DNA of 64,000 nucleotides from positions 5,457,151-5,521,150 of the forward strand of contig NC_016584.1 of assembly GCF_000235605.1 (NCBI RefSeq). The letters are read 5' to 3'. Origin of the DNA: Desulfosporosinus orientis DSM 765 (GTDB lineage Bacteria > Bacillota > Desulfitobacteriia > Desulfitobacteriales > Desulfitobacteriaceae). Shown here one piece after another: positions 9,016-17,581 of the stretch. The notes below the pieces were generated by a model. That model made no database searches. It was not told the origin of the DNA and worked only from the letters and a program-made list of their open reading frames with translations. Position 1 is the first letter of the stretch; the number at the start of each line of letters is the position of its first letter. Position numbers and translations under genes: made by a program.

Positions 9016-9531
9016 TCAATAATTCTTTTCTTTCACATAGTTCTTAAGGCCATTTTCAATATATTCAACAACGTCGTGCCTACTATGCCGCCGGGATCTT
9101 ACACAAGAATGAGCATCCTCATGGCATAAATAGCATTTTCGTTGAGGATAGCCTAGTTCTTGCCGGCTAATGCTTCTATCCTTGCCGATATAGATGTCGA
9201 TATCCACATAGCGCCCTAAGGGATGCTTTTCTTCCAGGTCGATAACAGCCCTTTTAAGGATTATTCCCTCTTCCCTCACCGCAGCCAGGAAGACGGGACC
9301 TTCTGCTCCATGTTGAAAGGAGTTAAAACACATGGTTCTTCCAAACATTTTACATAATGTTGAACTCATTTCCCGGATTATGGTCAAGGTAACGTCATTC
9401 GTCTTATTTAATCCCGGATAGTTCACCCTCATAGCCAATATGGGGGTCTTATAAGTTTGAAGTAAGTGAGCTATTTCTTCCGCCCGCTTCTCTCTGGCCT
9501 CCAGCAAGTCCTCCGCTGTATAGTGTTTCAT
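9016..9531 (-). CDS. citX: Apo-ACP phosphoribosyl-dephospho-CoA transferase CitX
   Basis: Transfers the phosphoribosyl-dephospho-CoA group from the CitG product to a serine of the CitD acyl carrier protein. The 171-residue length fits stand-alone CitX. The C-terminal signature RKCYLCHEDAHSCVRSRRHS (about residues 134-153) matches the conserved Cys/His-rich block of the family. It lies five bases after citC and 23 bases before citG. CitX and CitG are separate proteins here rather than a fused CitXG. No separate promoter is visible. Confidence 0.92.
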   Translation of the reverse strand: MKHYTAEDLLEAREKRAEEIAHLLQTYKTPILAMRVNYPGLNKTNDVTLTIIREMSSTLCKMFGRTMCFNSFQHGAEGPVFLAAVREEGIILKRAVIDLEEKHPLGRYVDIDIYIGKDRSISRQELGYPQRKCYLCHEDAHSCVRSRRHSRHDVVEYIENGLKNYVKEKNY

Positions 9532-9536
9532 GAAAC

Positions 9537-10604
9537 TTAGTGGGGAGAATGACTGTTCTTTATTTTCTCCGCAATCTCCTTTCCATAACTGGTCTTGAGA
9601 AATTCCAGGGTAACTTCAGGCAGGTAGCTGCTAAGGTCTTGAGGACTTTCCTCCTTCAATAAGCTCCTGACCAGGGAGGCACTGATGGCCGTTTTTTCAA
9701 AAGCCTTTCTCCTGATTTCAATAAGCTCCACACCATACTTGGGAAGCACCCTCTTCATTGTTTCATTATAAGTCCTGGTAACCGGACAATAAGGCTCTTC
9801 TCCTACATATCTCTTCTTGATGTTCAGGTATTTCCCGAAATACTTCCCGAAGATTGACGCATCCAAGTCGGCATAAGCTTTCATCTTTTCTCCTTCTTCT
9901 CTTATGAAATAGGAAGGAAAGGTAGCTGAAGAGATAATATACTCTCCACTGGGTATCACCTTGACATTGCCCAAATGGGCCGTACCCCGGCGAATCAGGT
10001 CAAATCTTATGGCAAAGGGAAATAAGGATTGTTCCTCCTCAACGACAAAAATCAGAACTTCTTTGTTGTTTTGAGAAGCTTCTTCAATGAGAAATTGGTG
10101 CCCTAAGGTCAATGGATTACAATTCATGACCAAAGCCGCTTTTTCTTCATCGCCGATGCTGTACCGGTTTTTCATTTCCTTAAGGCTTTGCCCAATGTCC
10201 AATATCCCATTTTCTAAAAGAGCGACACTTTCATTCCCCTGGATGAGCTTAAAATTCAAGGCTGTAAAAATAGGAGCTTGGGAGGGCTTGGTGAAAACAA
10301 AGCAATGATAAATCCCTTGACTAAAGAGTTTGTCAATGACCACGGAAACTAAGGTGGAAGCTATTCCCTGTCCTCGGAATTCTTCCCTTACCGCAAAACA
10401 CTTCAGGACATTCTTAGCTTTAGAACAGGTTCCGACAATGGGAGTCCTTTCTGTCCTCACATTCTGAGGTCTATCCTGCCGCACAACTAAGGTATAATCC
10501 ACATCCTGGTCAAAACCTAAATCAAAACTTGCGAGGAAGGTTTCTACCTCTTCACGCTCCAACCGGCTCTTAAGATTCACCCTCTCAACATGAACACCGT
10601 ACAC
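9537..10604 (-). CDS. citC: [Citrate (pro-3S)-lyase] ligase CitC
   Basis: Acetylates the thiol of the lyase acyl carrier protein with acetate and ATP, switching the lyase to its active form. The 355-residue protein has an N-terminal GNAT-like region (CFAVREEFRGQGIASTLVS, about 90-110) and a C-terminal nucleotidyltransferase domain opened by MNCNPLTLGHQFLIEEA, where LTLGHQ is the HxGH-like nucleotide site. It starts at GTG behind AAGGAG and overlaps citF by 20 bases. Citramalate lyase needs the same acetylation, so either lyase type is compatible. Confidence 0.93.
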   Translation of the reverse strand: MYGVHVERVNLKSRLEREEVETFLASFDLGFDQDVDYTLVVRQDRPQNVRTERTPIVGTCSKAKNVLKCFAVREEFRGQGIASTLVSVVIDKLFSQGIYHCFVFTKPSQAPIFTALNFKLIQGNESVALLENGILDIGQSLKEMKNRYSIGDEEKAALVMNCNPLTLGHQFLIEEASQNNKEVLIFVVEEEQSLFPFAIRFDLIRRGTAHLGNVKVIPSGEYIISSATFPSYFIREEGEKMKAYADLDASIFGKYFGKYLNIKKRYVGEEPYCPVTRTYNETMKRVLPKYGVELIEIRRKAFEKTAISASLVRSLLKEESPQDLSSYLPEVTLEFLKTSYGKEIAEKIKNSHSPH

Positions 10605-12153
10605 AACTTCTCTCTCCTTGCACCTTTCTCACGACATCAATCACACTGCCATCCCGGTATTCCACAACGGCCATAATCTCATCGTCGGTTTCAATGATCT
10701 TGGGTACTCCCGTCGTTTTTTCAGCCAGATCTTTTAAGGCCTTCATGGTCATGAGGGGCAGTCTGGTATTCTTGAGCTTTTCCAGCAAATCAATTCGCCT
10801 GGGATTGACGGCAATTCCCCGTTCCGTCACCACAACATCAATACTTTCCCCCGGCGTAGTAACTGTCATGACCTTATCCTTGATGATGGGAAGCCTGGCT
10901 TTCATAAGATTCGTTACTACTATGGAGAGCTTTGCTCCCGCTGCGGTATCGCTGTGCCCGCCTGAACCGCCCATAATCACTCCGTTAGAGGATGTTGTAA
11001 CATTAACATTAAAGTCAGTGTCAATTTCCGTTGCTCCCAAAATCATGATATCTAAATTGTTAACCACCGCACCCTTGGTGTGAGGATTTCCGTACATCGA
11101 GGCCGACATGAATTGGTGAGTGGGATTGTCCCGATAAGATTCTATGGCCTTCAAATCAAAGCATTGAACATCAAAGAGGCTGCTAAAAAGGCCTTCCTCC
11201 AGCATTTCTACCAGATACCCTGTAATCCCGCCGGAAGCAAAGCTCCCCTTCACACCTTCCTGGCGCATAATCTTTTTCAGCTCGGCAGCCACGGCCAGGG
11301 AGGTTCCCCCTGCTCCCGTCTGAAAAGACATCCCTTCCCGAACTAGACCGGCGGCCTTAATCACTTCAGCTGCTCTTTTAGCGATAATCAAGGCCACAGG
11401 ATCTTTAGTGATTTTTGTCGTCCCGGAAACAATCCCTTTGGGATCCCCGATGGAATCGGTCTCAACGACATAATCCGTATATATTTGGCTGATTTCTATA
11501 GGATAGGCGGGATAAGGCACTAAATGGTCCGTTATGACCACGGTCTTATCCGCATACTCTGCATCAGCTACGGCGTAACCTAAGGACCCGCACGCCGCCT
11601 CTCCCTTAACACCATTCATATTCCCATAAGCATCTGCCGCAGGAGCCGCCAGAAAAGCGATGTCGATATGCAGGTCACCGCTTTCTATGGCCCGGGCCCG
11701 GCCGCCATGGGTCTGCATCAGGGCAGGCTTTTTTAGTTTCCCCTGAGACACGGCTTCAGCCACAGGCCCGGACAGATAGTTTGATACTAAACCCGTCACC
11801 ACTCCCTTTTCCATGTAACCAACAAGTGGTGCGTGGATTGGGAAGATAGAGCTGGCTGCCACCGTCAGATCTTTGATCCCCCGGGCTGCTATACGCTCCA
11901 TGACCTTATTGAGAACAAAATCTCCATTTCGCAAATGATGATGAAAGGATATGGTCATCCCGTCACTGATGTTGAGCTTCTCCAGAGCTTCATCGATGCT
12001 TGACAGCAGCTTTTGCTGATTGGGTATGAGGCTGCTTACTTTCACAGAGGTTCTGGTTCTTAGTCCGCTGTTCTTAAATGCCCCCGCAAAAGGGGTAACT
12101 GGCCCGTAACCCTCAATATATTCAGGAATTTCCCTGCCTAAACTATTTTTCAT
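10585..12153 (-). CDS. citF: Citrate lyase alpha subunit family, ACP transferase (CitF)
   Basis: Alpha subunit of the citrate/citramalate lyase complex. It exchanges acetyl for the substrate acyl group on the carrier protein, giving citryl- or citramalyl-ACP. At 522 residues it is full length, with the CoA-transferase-like fold and blocks such as SFQTGAGGTSLAVAAELKKI and GGSGGHSDTAAGAKLS. It overlaps citE by four bases (ATGA) and citC by 20, so the operon is translationally coupled. Family assignment is firm. Substrate is open: no citrate carrier or oxaloacetate decarboxylase is nearby, whereas methylaspartate-pathway genes lie just upstream, which hints at citramalate. Confidence 0.93.
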   Translation of the reverse strand: MKNSLGREIPEYIEGYGPVTPFAGAFKNSGLRTRTSVKVSSLIPNQQKLLSSIDEALEKLNISDGMTISFHHHLRNGDFVLNKVMERIAARGIKDLTVAASSIFPIHAPLVGYMEKGVVTGLVSNYLSGPVAEAVSQGKLKKPALMQTHGGRARAIESGDLHIDIAFLAAPAADAYGNMNGVKGEAACGSLGYAVADAEYADKTVVITDHLVPYPAYPIEISQIYTDYVVETDSIGDPKGIVSGTTKITKDPVALIIAKRAAEVIKAAGLVREGMSFQTGAGGTSLAVAAELKKIMRQEGVKGSFASGGITGYLVEMLEEGLFSSLFDVQCFDLKAIESYRDNPTHQFMSASMYGNPHTKGAVVNNLDIMILGATEIDTDFNVNVTTSSNGVIMGGSGGHSDTAAGAKLSIVVTNLMKARLPIIKDKVMTVTTPGESIDVVVTERGIAVNPRRIDLLEKLKNTRLPLMTMKALKDLAEKTTGVPKIIETDDEIMAVVEYRDGSVIDVVRKVQGERSCVRCSC

Positions 12154-13055
12154 AGCACATCACCTTCTTTAGAAGGAATCATCCCCAGCCTCCGGCACAG
12201 CTCAACAGTCGCTTTAGCCCGGCTAAGAACGGGAGCGTCTATCATTTTGCCGTTTAATGAATAACAGCCCTTGCCCTCTCTTTCCGCTTCCTCCATAGCA
12301 GCCAATACTTTCAAGGCATAGTTCAGCTCTGCCTCCGTAGGTGCAAAAACGGAATGAATGGTATCGATTTGTCTCGGATTAATAGCTGCCTTTCCCGTCA
12401 GACCCAAGCCTTTGGCTTTAGCCGTATCCTTTTCCAGACCTTCATAATCATTAGTATCGGTAAAAGGAGTATCAATAGCATCGATCTTTAAAGCCCGACA
12501 GACTGTCGCTATCTTATTGCGGGCATAAAAGATCTCTTCCCCTTCTTTAGTTCGCTGGATGCCTAAATCCGCTGTCAGATCCTCTCCCCCCAAAAGTACA
12601 CCGGCCGTCCGCTTGGAGGCTTGAATAACATTGTGGACATTTTCTAAGCCCAGGGCAGTTTCTATGAGGGCAATGAGCTTGATACTTTCAGGGGAAAATC
12701 CTGCTTCTTTTTCTATTTGATTTAACAATTGATCAATATGTCTGATTTCTTCTTCGTTTGCCTTAGGAACCAACAAGGCATCCGGCTTAACCCGGGCGAT
12801 GACCTCTACATCAAGGGGGCCGAATTCTGTGTCCAGAGGGTTAATTCTCACGACTACTTCTACCTGAGAGTAATCAACGGCCTTGATGGCTTCTCGAACC
12901 AAAATCCGGGCGCTATCCTTCTCCGTTAAACTCACAGCATCCTCTAAATCCAAAATGATGGAGTCTGCACCCAGAATGGCAGCATCTTGAAGCATTCCCG
13001 GATTGTTGCCGGGCATAAACAACATGGTTCTTCTCAACGTTTCCACCTTACTCAC
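12150..13055 (-). CDS. citE: Citrate lyase beta subunit family, acyl-ACP lyase (CitE)
   Basis: TIM-barrel lyase of 301 residues that cleaves citryl-ACP to acetyl-ACP and oxaloacetate, or citramalyl-ACP to acetyl-ACP and pyruvate. Typical CitE motifs are present: RTMLFMPGNNPGML at the start, SIILDLEDAV with the metal-binding acidic pair, VRINPLDTEFG, and a GGEDLTADLG block near residue 157. It sits 39 bp after citD and overlaps citF by four bases. The family includes citramalyl-CoA lyases, so specificity cannot be read from the sequence by eye. Confidence 0.93.
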   Translation of the reverse strand: MSKVETLRRTMLFMPGNNPGMLQDAAILGADSIILDLEDAVSLTEKDSARILVREAIKAVDYSQVEVVVRINPLDTEFGPLDVEVIARVKPDALLVPKANEEEIRHIDQLLNQIEKEAGFSPESIKLIALIETALGLENVHNVIQASKRTAGVLLGGEDLTADLGIQRTKEGEEIFYARNKIATVCRALKIDAIDTPFTDTNDYEGLEKDTAKAKGLGLTGKAAINPRQIDTIHSVFAPTEAELNYALKVLAAMEEAEREGKGCYSLNGKMIDAPVLSRAKATVELCRRLGMIPSKEGDVL

Positions 13056-13094
13056 CTTATTATTAATCTTTTGTTCTTATTTAAATGACAACCG

Positions 13095-13358
13095 TTACAT
13101 TGCTCTGGTTATAGCGGTTTCTACTCTGGCCGCTATGGTATAGTCTAAGGCTCCTTTATCCTGAGCTTTAATCACTATACCCTCGACGCCCATTTCCTCA
13201 ACTTTATGTAAAATCACTTCTTTGATGACGTCTCCAAATTGCTGCATGACGATACTTTCCAAGTCCAACTCAATTTTGCCGGAGTCATTGGGCCGGACCA
13301 TGATTAATATATCATTGGATTCCAACGTCCCTGCTTTAGCTATTTTTGTGATTCTCAC
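13095..13358 (-). CDS. citD: Citrate lyase acyl carrier protein, gamma subunit (CitD)
   Basis: An 87-residue acyl carrier protein that carries the phosphoribosyl-dephospho-CoA arm of the lyase complex. The N-terminal AGTLESNDILIMV block holds the serine (Ser14) that receives the prosthetic group in this family. It is the first gene of the operon, about 70 bases downstream of the predicted transcription start in the 50-bp palindrome. Length and order (D-E-F-C-X-G) are typical. Confidence 0.93.
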   Translation of the reverse strand: MRITKIAKAGTLESNDILIMVRPNDSGKIELDLESIVMQQFGDVIKEVILHKVEEMGVEGIVIKAQDKGALDYTIAARVETAITRAM

Positions 13359-13416
13359 TTTCTCACCTCAATTTAAAAGGGCTGCTCCTTATTAAGCATA
13401 ACATACCCTAAAATTG

Positions 13417-13466
13417 CGTATTCCGAACACTGGTCATTATATCAGATGACCGATGTTCGGAATACG
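13417..13466 (-). promoter_or_regulatory. cit operon promoter inside a 50-bp palindrome
   Basis: Outer arms of 13 bp are perfectly complementary (CGTATTCCGAACA at 13417-13429 and 13454-13466), with inner 6-bp arms (GGTCAT / ATGACC). Between the inner arms, on the minus strand, lies TGATATAAT, a consensus extended -10 (TATAAT at 13441-13436). Transcription would start near 13429, giving a leader of about 70 bases before citD. The -35 (TATTCC) is poor and overlaps the upstream arm. A regulator bound to both arms would cover the promoter. It also lies 36 bp after the carbonic anhydrase stop, so termination is an alternative, but it lacks a clean T-run. Confidence 0.65.
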
Positions 13467-13501
13467 TTGTTGAGCATAAACATATAGAACTCTATTTCAC
13501 A

Positions 13502-14131
13502 TCAATTTGATAGTTCAAAGACTCCGGTATCATAATTAAAAATGAAAACTTCACCGGTTTCAATCATGTAATAGAAACCGTAAATATTGAGTTCTTTATT
13601 AAGGTACTTTTCTTTAATATAAGGGTACGTCAATAGATGTTTAATCTGCTCAAGGATGTTTATTTGCTCAGTCAACCATTCCCTCTGGTATTCATCAGTT
13701 TCATCTTCCAGGTGCACCATGACTCTCTTTTTGACATTCTGGGCTAATTCCAGCCATTTTTTAGTATCCGGCAAATTATTAAGAACCTCATCCGGCAAAT
13801 AGATGGAGGCACAGCCCCCACAATTGGAATGCCCGCAAACAACAATATTTTCAACCTTTAAGGATTTCACGGCATATTCAATGGCCGAAGTCGTTGCTAC
13901 ATAATCTTGGTGTACTTCCTTATAAGGCGGAACAATGTTGGCGATATTTCGCACCACAAATAATTCTCCCGGCAAGGATTTCGTAATCATTTCCGGCATG
14001 ACCCGTGAGTCAGAGCAGGCAATGAAGAGGGTGTGGGGTTCTTGACGACGTTTTAATTTACTAAACAACGCTTTATGTTCTTCGAAATCCTCTTGTCTAA
14101 ATTTAATCAGCCCATCCAGCATTCTTTGCAT
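13502..14131 (-). CDS. Beta-class carbonic anhydrase
   Basis: Cytoplasmic zinc enzyme interconverting CO2 and bicarbonate. The 209-residue protein has the beta-class zinc ligands in CSDSR (Cys39) and HSNCGGC (His101, Cys104), and the Asp-Arg pair of CSDSR. I chose the ATG at 14131 because GGAGG lies seven bases upstream (14143-14139); an ATG 48 bases earlier is open but has no ribosome site. It sits between the glm/mal operon and the cit operon. It could supply bicarbonate to carboxylating steps of fermentation; that role is inferred from position only. Confidence 0.93.
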   Translation of the reverse strand: MQRMLDGLIKFRQEDFEEHKALFSKLKRRQEPHTLFIACSDSRVMPEMITKSLPGELFVVRNIANIVPPYKEVHQDYVATTSAIEYAVKSLKVENIVVCGHSNCGGCASIYLPDEVLNNLPDTKKWLELAQNVKKRVMVHLEDETDEYQREWLTEQINILEQIKHLLTYPYIKEKYLNKELNIYGFYYMIETGEVFIFNYDTGVFELSN

Positions 14132-14453
14132 AAGTCGACCTCCAAAAATAATTTTTCTTCGGCTCTTTGGCCCATACATTTGTTAGCTTCTAAAGGGTCA
14201 ATTTGTTACTTCTTGCACGAACTCATTATAAGGCTTTTTTGCCGAAATTAGGAGACCGATTTGGACGTTTTTCAGGTTTTTATTATATTTTTTTATTATA
14301 GCTATTTTATTTTCATATTTTCCTTCTTATTTAAATAAGCACCCTCAAGCCGGATATTATCAGACATTTCGGTATTTATAGAGGGTTTAAACGCTTTATA
14401 TTTCATAAGATTTATTTATGCCTATAATCCACTATTTAAATAGAAATTTTTCA
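14132..14453. other. AT-rich intergenic region upstream of carbonic anhydrase
   Basis: No gene is visible. On the minus strand a TATAAT (14230-14225) about 95 bases before the carbonic anhydrase ATG could be a -10, but no convincing -35 is found 16-18 bp upstream. The segment nearest the activator gene contains A/T runs and no clear terminator. Confidence 0.3.
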
Positions 14454-15245
14454 TTATTCTTGATTAGCCGCATAAGCACAACAGCCAATAGCTCCATTGA
14501 ATTGCGGCTCCGGAGGTATTAGGATCTGACGACCCGTACCTAATTCCAAGAGTTTGCCTACCGCTTGATTAAAGGCAACCCCTCCTGTGAAAACAATAAC
14601 CTGGCCCGGGAACGAACGCAAGAGAGGCAAGATACGCTTGACAATGGTGGTATTCACACCTGCAGCCAGTTCAGATAAAGGAAATCCTTCCACAATCTTG
14701 CCAATCAGCTCGCTTTCACCAAACACCGCACAGGTTGAATTTAATTCCACAGGAGCATCCATATGCCGGCCCAGTTCTTCAAGGCTCAGATCCAGAATAG
14801 TCGCCATGTTTTCCAGGTATCGTCCGGAAGAGGCGGCACACTTATCATTGGTCAAAAAGTCAATCATTCTTCCCTTTTGAACCTGAATGATTTTACTGTC
14901 TTGTCCGCCCAGGTCCACCAAAGTAAAATCCTTGAGCCCCGTCTGGTAGATTGCTCCAATCACATGAGCCTTCAGCTCAGGAATAGCCTCACCGCCGGCT
15001 AGCTCCAGGGTATTCCTGCCGTAGCCCGTGGATATTAACTGATCAACCTCCGGCAGCCCCAATGCTTCAAAGTTTATGACTAGTTTACCACCTTGTTTTC
15101 GTCCATATTCCCGATAGAAACGGATGGTATCTAAACTTTCCAGCCGAAGGACTTCCAAAGCTTTCCCCTCACGATTATCCTTCATAAGGGCAATTTTTAC
15201 ATTCCTGCTCCCCAGATCAATTCCACAAATCAGTTTTCCGGACAT
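14454..15245 (-). CDS. Activator ATPase of 2-hydroxyacyl-CoA dehydratase type (HgdC/BadF-like)
   Basis: An ASKHA-fold ATPase of 263 residues that, in characterised homologues, forms a dimer around one [4Fe-4S] cluster and injects an electron into a partner dehydratase at the cost of ATP. Visible motifs are ICGIDLGSRNVKIALM (phosphate 1), LVDLGGQDSKII (phosphate 2), NDKCAASSGRYLENMA and STCAVFGESELIG, whose two cysteines are the expected cluster ligands. I chose the ATG at 15245, preceded by GGAGG at eight bases. It follows its likely partner on the same strand and is probably the last gene of the glm operon. Similar pairs include E. coli YjiL/YjiM and double-cubane protein systems. Confidence 0.9.
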   Translation of the reverse strand: MSGKLICGIDLGSRNVKIALMKDNREGKALEVLRLESLDTIRFYREYGRKQGGKLVINFEALGLPEVDQLISTGYGRNTLELAGGEAIPELKAHVIGAIYQTGLKDFTLVDLGGQDSKIIQVQKGRMIDFLTNDKCAASSGRYLENMATILDLSLEELGRHMDAPVELNSTCAVFGESELIGKIVEGFPLSELAAGVNTTIVKRILPLLRSFPGQVIVFTGGVAFNQAVGKLLELGTGRQILIPPEPQFNGAIGCCAYAANQE

Positions 15246-15271
15246 AATGCTATCCTCCAGCTTTACCATTA

Positions 15272-16282
15272 TTATTCAAGCATACTTAGAAATGACTCCA
15301 GCCTCATTTTGCTTCTGGCATCTAAGCCTGTTGGGTTTTCTCCCTCCAAAGTCAGAATCGGAAAATCCAGCCTTTTCCTAATGATTTGATCTTCAATCTG
15401 GCGGTAACAAAAACTTTGGGTATAATGAATGATTCCATCCAGCCGGCGACGCTTAGCTTCTCGATCTATATCCTCCAACCTAAGAAACACTTTATAAGGA
15501 TAGGTGTATAACCGGTACTGTTCAACAATGTCTTCCGTTAGAAAAGGCATGGAAAATTGTCTCTGTACTTCGTTGAAGACAACCCTGGCTCCATGTTCTT
15601 CTAAAAAATCATACAACTCAGGGAAAATAGGCGGTACACCTATATAACCCAGGCGAATTTCCCGTTTTTTCCCAGGTTTTTTAGAAGAAAACTGACTTGA
15701 AAGAGTCTCGCGTGCTCGGGCAGTCTGGATAAACGTCTCCATTTCAGCGGCAAAGCCTTCGGGATTGCCATTGAAATCCGAACATGAGACAAGGTAAAGG
15801 TGATTTTCAAATCCCCTCACCCGGTCTTCTTCCCAGGTCAACCGGTCAATCTCCCAGGCTAGTGCCCGAACTTTATCAAGCCGCCTCTTTTGCAAATTGA
15901 CCTCATCCCAAGTTGTTCCCAACTCATGGATTAGCTTGTCCATTTGGAGACGAAGCATGTCCGGATCTCGGTCATATGGGAAGGCAAAGGGAATAATCTC
16001 AATCCCCTCTACCTCCCAGGTTTCCATCAAGGCATGAGTATTGCTGCAATCTCCTTGAGTTACAGCCACAATCTGCCGGATATCCGGATTCTGCAGAGCT
16101 GTCGAATACAATCCCTTTATCCAGCCGCACACATTGCGCGGATAACCCGCCAGTTCTGCTTCTTCCAAACGCTTCATTGCTTCTGTGCTCGTTATAAAAA
16201 TATTATTTAAATCGACGGGCGTGTCCCCAGCGGCATAAATCACTTCGACTGGAACTGTCGTTGTCAAGCCAATTTTGCTCAT
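15272..16282 (-). CDS. 2-hydroxyacyl-CoA dehydratase D-component-like protein
   Basis: A 336-residue protein related to the cluster-bearing subunit of 2-hydroxyglutaryl-CoA dehydratase. Cysteines at about 52 (NVCGW), 79 (GDCSN), 167 (SCSDFN) and 292 (FCYRQ) could ligate an iron-sulfur cluster. Classic dehydratases need two such subunits (HgdA and HgdB); only one is present here with an activator. This matches YjiM/double-cubane-type proteins better than HgdAB. It lies between mal and the activator in the glm operon. The substrate is unknown. Known relatives use ATP-driven low-potential electrons for reductions or for syn-elimination of water. Confidence 0.82.
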   Translation of the reverse strand: MSKIGLTTTVPVEVIYAAGDTPVDLNNIFITSTEAMKRLEEAELAGYPRNVCGWIKGLYSTALQNPDIRQIVAVTQGDCSNTHALMETWEVEGIEIIPFAFPYDRDPDMLRLQMDKLIHELGTTWDEVNLQKRRLDKVRALAWEIDRLTWEEDRVRGFENHLYLVSCSDFNGNPEGFAAEMETFIQTARARETLSSQFSSKKPGKKREIRLGYIGVPPIFPELYDFLEEHGARVVFNEVQRQFSMPFLTEDIVEQYRLYTYPYKVFLRLEDIDREAKRRRLDGIIHYTQSFCYRQIEDQIIRKRLDFPILTLEGENPTGLDARSKMRLESFLSMLE

Positions 16283-16314
16283 AGGATTGTCTGCTCCTTC
16301 AGTTGTCTAATGGA

Positions 16315-17559
16315 TTATTTTCCGGCTCTCTTTAATAAGGCCAGTGCTCTGTTCATTTCATTGTGGACGATCATGTAGCCCTCATCCACTCCCATTCCTG
16401 GTTTGGCCAGCATTTGATCCGGCCGGGCAGCCAGAGCTACATGAACCGCCGTCCTGCCGCCGGCATCCGTTTCATTGCAGGAGCCGCCTACATAAGCGCC
16501 TACCCCATATTTCTTAGCGTAGAGGACGGCTTCAATCGTGTTTTGAATCCCGCCTAAATCCGGCGTCTTGATTTGAACCATATCCGCAGCCTGGGCGTCA
16601 ACAAATTTGACAATATCCTCGTAGGTATTACACCACTCGTCCGCTACGACTTCGACTTTGACACCCCTAGCCTTTAATGCCACCCGCAATGCCTTAATCT
16701 GTTCAATCTGCCCTTCAAGGCTTCCGGCATCCATGGGGCCCTCAATGCGCAGGTGCAGAGGGTCTGCGGCTTTTTCAAGCTTTACAAAGTAGTCGACCAT
16801 CCTCTCCACATCATCTGCAAAAGCTAAGCCAATAGTTCCGTATACGTCGATATGCAGGATTGGGCGATATTCACTGCCGCCAAGGGCAAGCACTCTATTG
16901 CGCAGCCACTCCACATACTCCAAAAGAAGCTCTCCATTTTTGCCTAACTTTGTTTCCACATTATTGATTAAGGCGTGAGGCAGAACTCCGGCACGTTTAA
17001 TAATGGCCTTGTCAGCGTTTTCATAGCGGTCATCTCCGGTTTGAGTAAAGATGGGAACCGGCTCAAGAATCATGGGCAGCTGGTATTCCTCCAGAATCAC
17101 TTCGGTCATGGTTCTTTTCTTTGCTTTGGCTACACCATCCAGAATTGCCTGGCTGACTCCATAGCGTATGGCTGTATGAAAACGCTCCCCGTCAGAATGT
17201 TTTGAAGTCTCAACAAGGCCGGCCAACCTTCGGAAAGAATCCAACTCCTGGCCAATGAGTTTAGGGGCTATTTCCTCAAGGATGATGGGAATAAAATCCT
17301 CAGCCAAGAAGAGGGGATCCCGCCCGCCGGCTCCTGAATATTGTACTGCCGCACAGTCCCCTGAGGCCACTTGTCCATCCTCAAGAATAAGCATCACGGA
17401 AATAGACTCACCCCGTTGACGAACCGCTTTAAAACCCGGTGTTTCCGGCTCTCCCAAGTAGGTAAAGCCATCGTGCTTGACGCCGGACTTAATGGCCCGC
17501 TGGTCATCAAAATAAAACCCCGTAAGTCCTGGGGATGCAATTATATCAATAATTTTCAT
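16315..17559 (-). CDS. mal: Methylaspartate ammonia-lyase
   Basis: Enolase-superfamily enzyme that removes ammonia from (2S,3S)-3-methylaspartate to give mesaconate. At 414 residues it matches the Clostridium tetanomorphum enzyme (413). The expected catalytic Lys331 is in DMVQIKTPDLGG and the catalytic His (194 in the homologue) corresponds to His195 in VLPHALINN. Metal-binding acidic residues fall in LHIDVYGTIG, IEGPMD and VADEWCN. It follows glmE by 22 bp in the same operon, so the glutamate mutase product passes straight to it. Confidence 0.96.
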   Translation of the reverse strand: MKIIDIIASPGLTGFYFDDQRAIKSGVKHDGFTYLGEPETPGFKAVRQRGESISVMLILEDGQVASGDCAAVQYSGAGGRDPLFLAEDFIPIILEEIAPKLIGQELDSFRRLAGLVETSKHSDGERFHTAIRYGVSQAILDGVAKAKKRTMTEVILEEYQLPMILEPVPIFTQTGDDRYENADKAIIKRAGVLPHALINNVETKLGKNGELLLEYVEWLRNRVLALGGSEYRPILHIDVYGTIGLAFADDVERMVDYFVKLEKAADPLHLRIEGPMDAGSLEGQIEQIKALRVALKARGVKVEVVADEWCNTYEDIVKFVDAQAADMVQIKTPDLGGIQNTIEAVLYAKKYGVGAYVGGSCNETDAGGRTAVHVALAARPDQMLAKPGMGVDEGYMIVHNEMNRALALLKRAGK

Positions 17560-17581
17560 TTTATAAAACCATTCCTTTCGG

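Noticed and set aside
10694-11083. 129-codon plus-strand frame opposite citF
   Set aside because: Antisense to a well-conserved citF; composition is that of a complement frame and no ribosome site is seen.
8093-13358. Simple reading of the cit genes as a citrate-fermentation operon
   Set aside because: Not excluded, but no citrate carrier, oxaloacetate decarboxylase or CitAB sensor is present, so I did not assert citrate as the substrate.
14454-16282. Hydroxyglutarate pathway of glutamate fermentation
   Set aside because: Only one dehydratase-like subunit and an activator are present; the second subunit, CoA-transferase, hydroxyglutarate dehydrogenase and decarboxylase are missing from the window.
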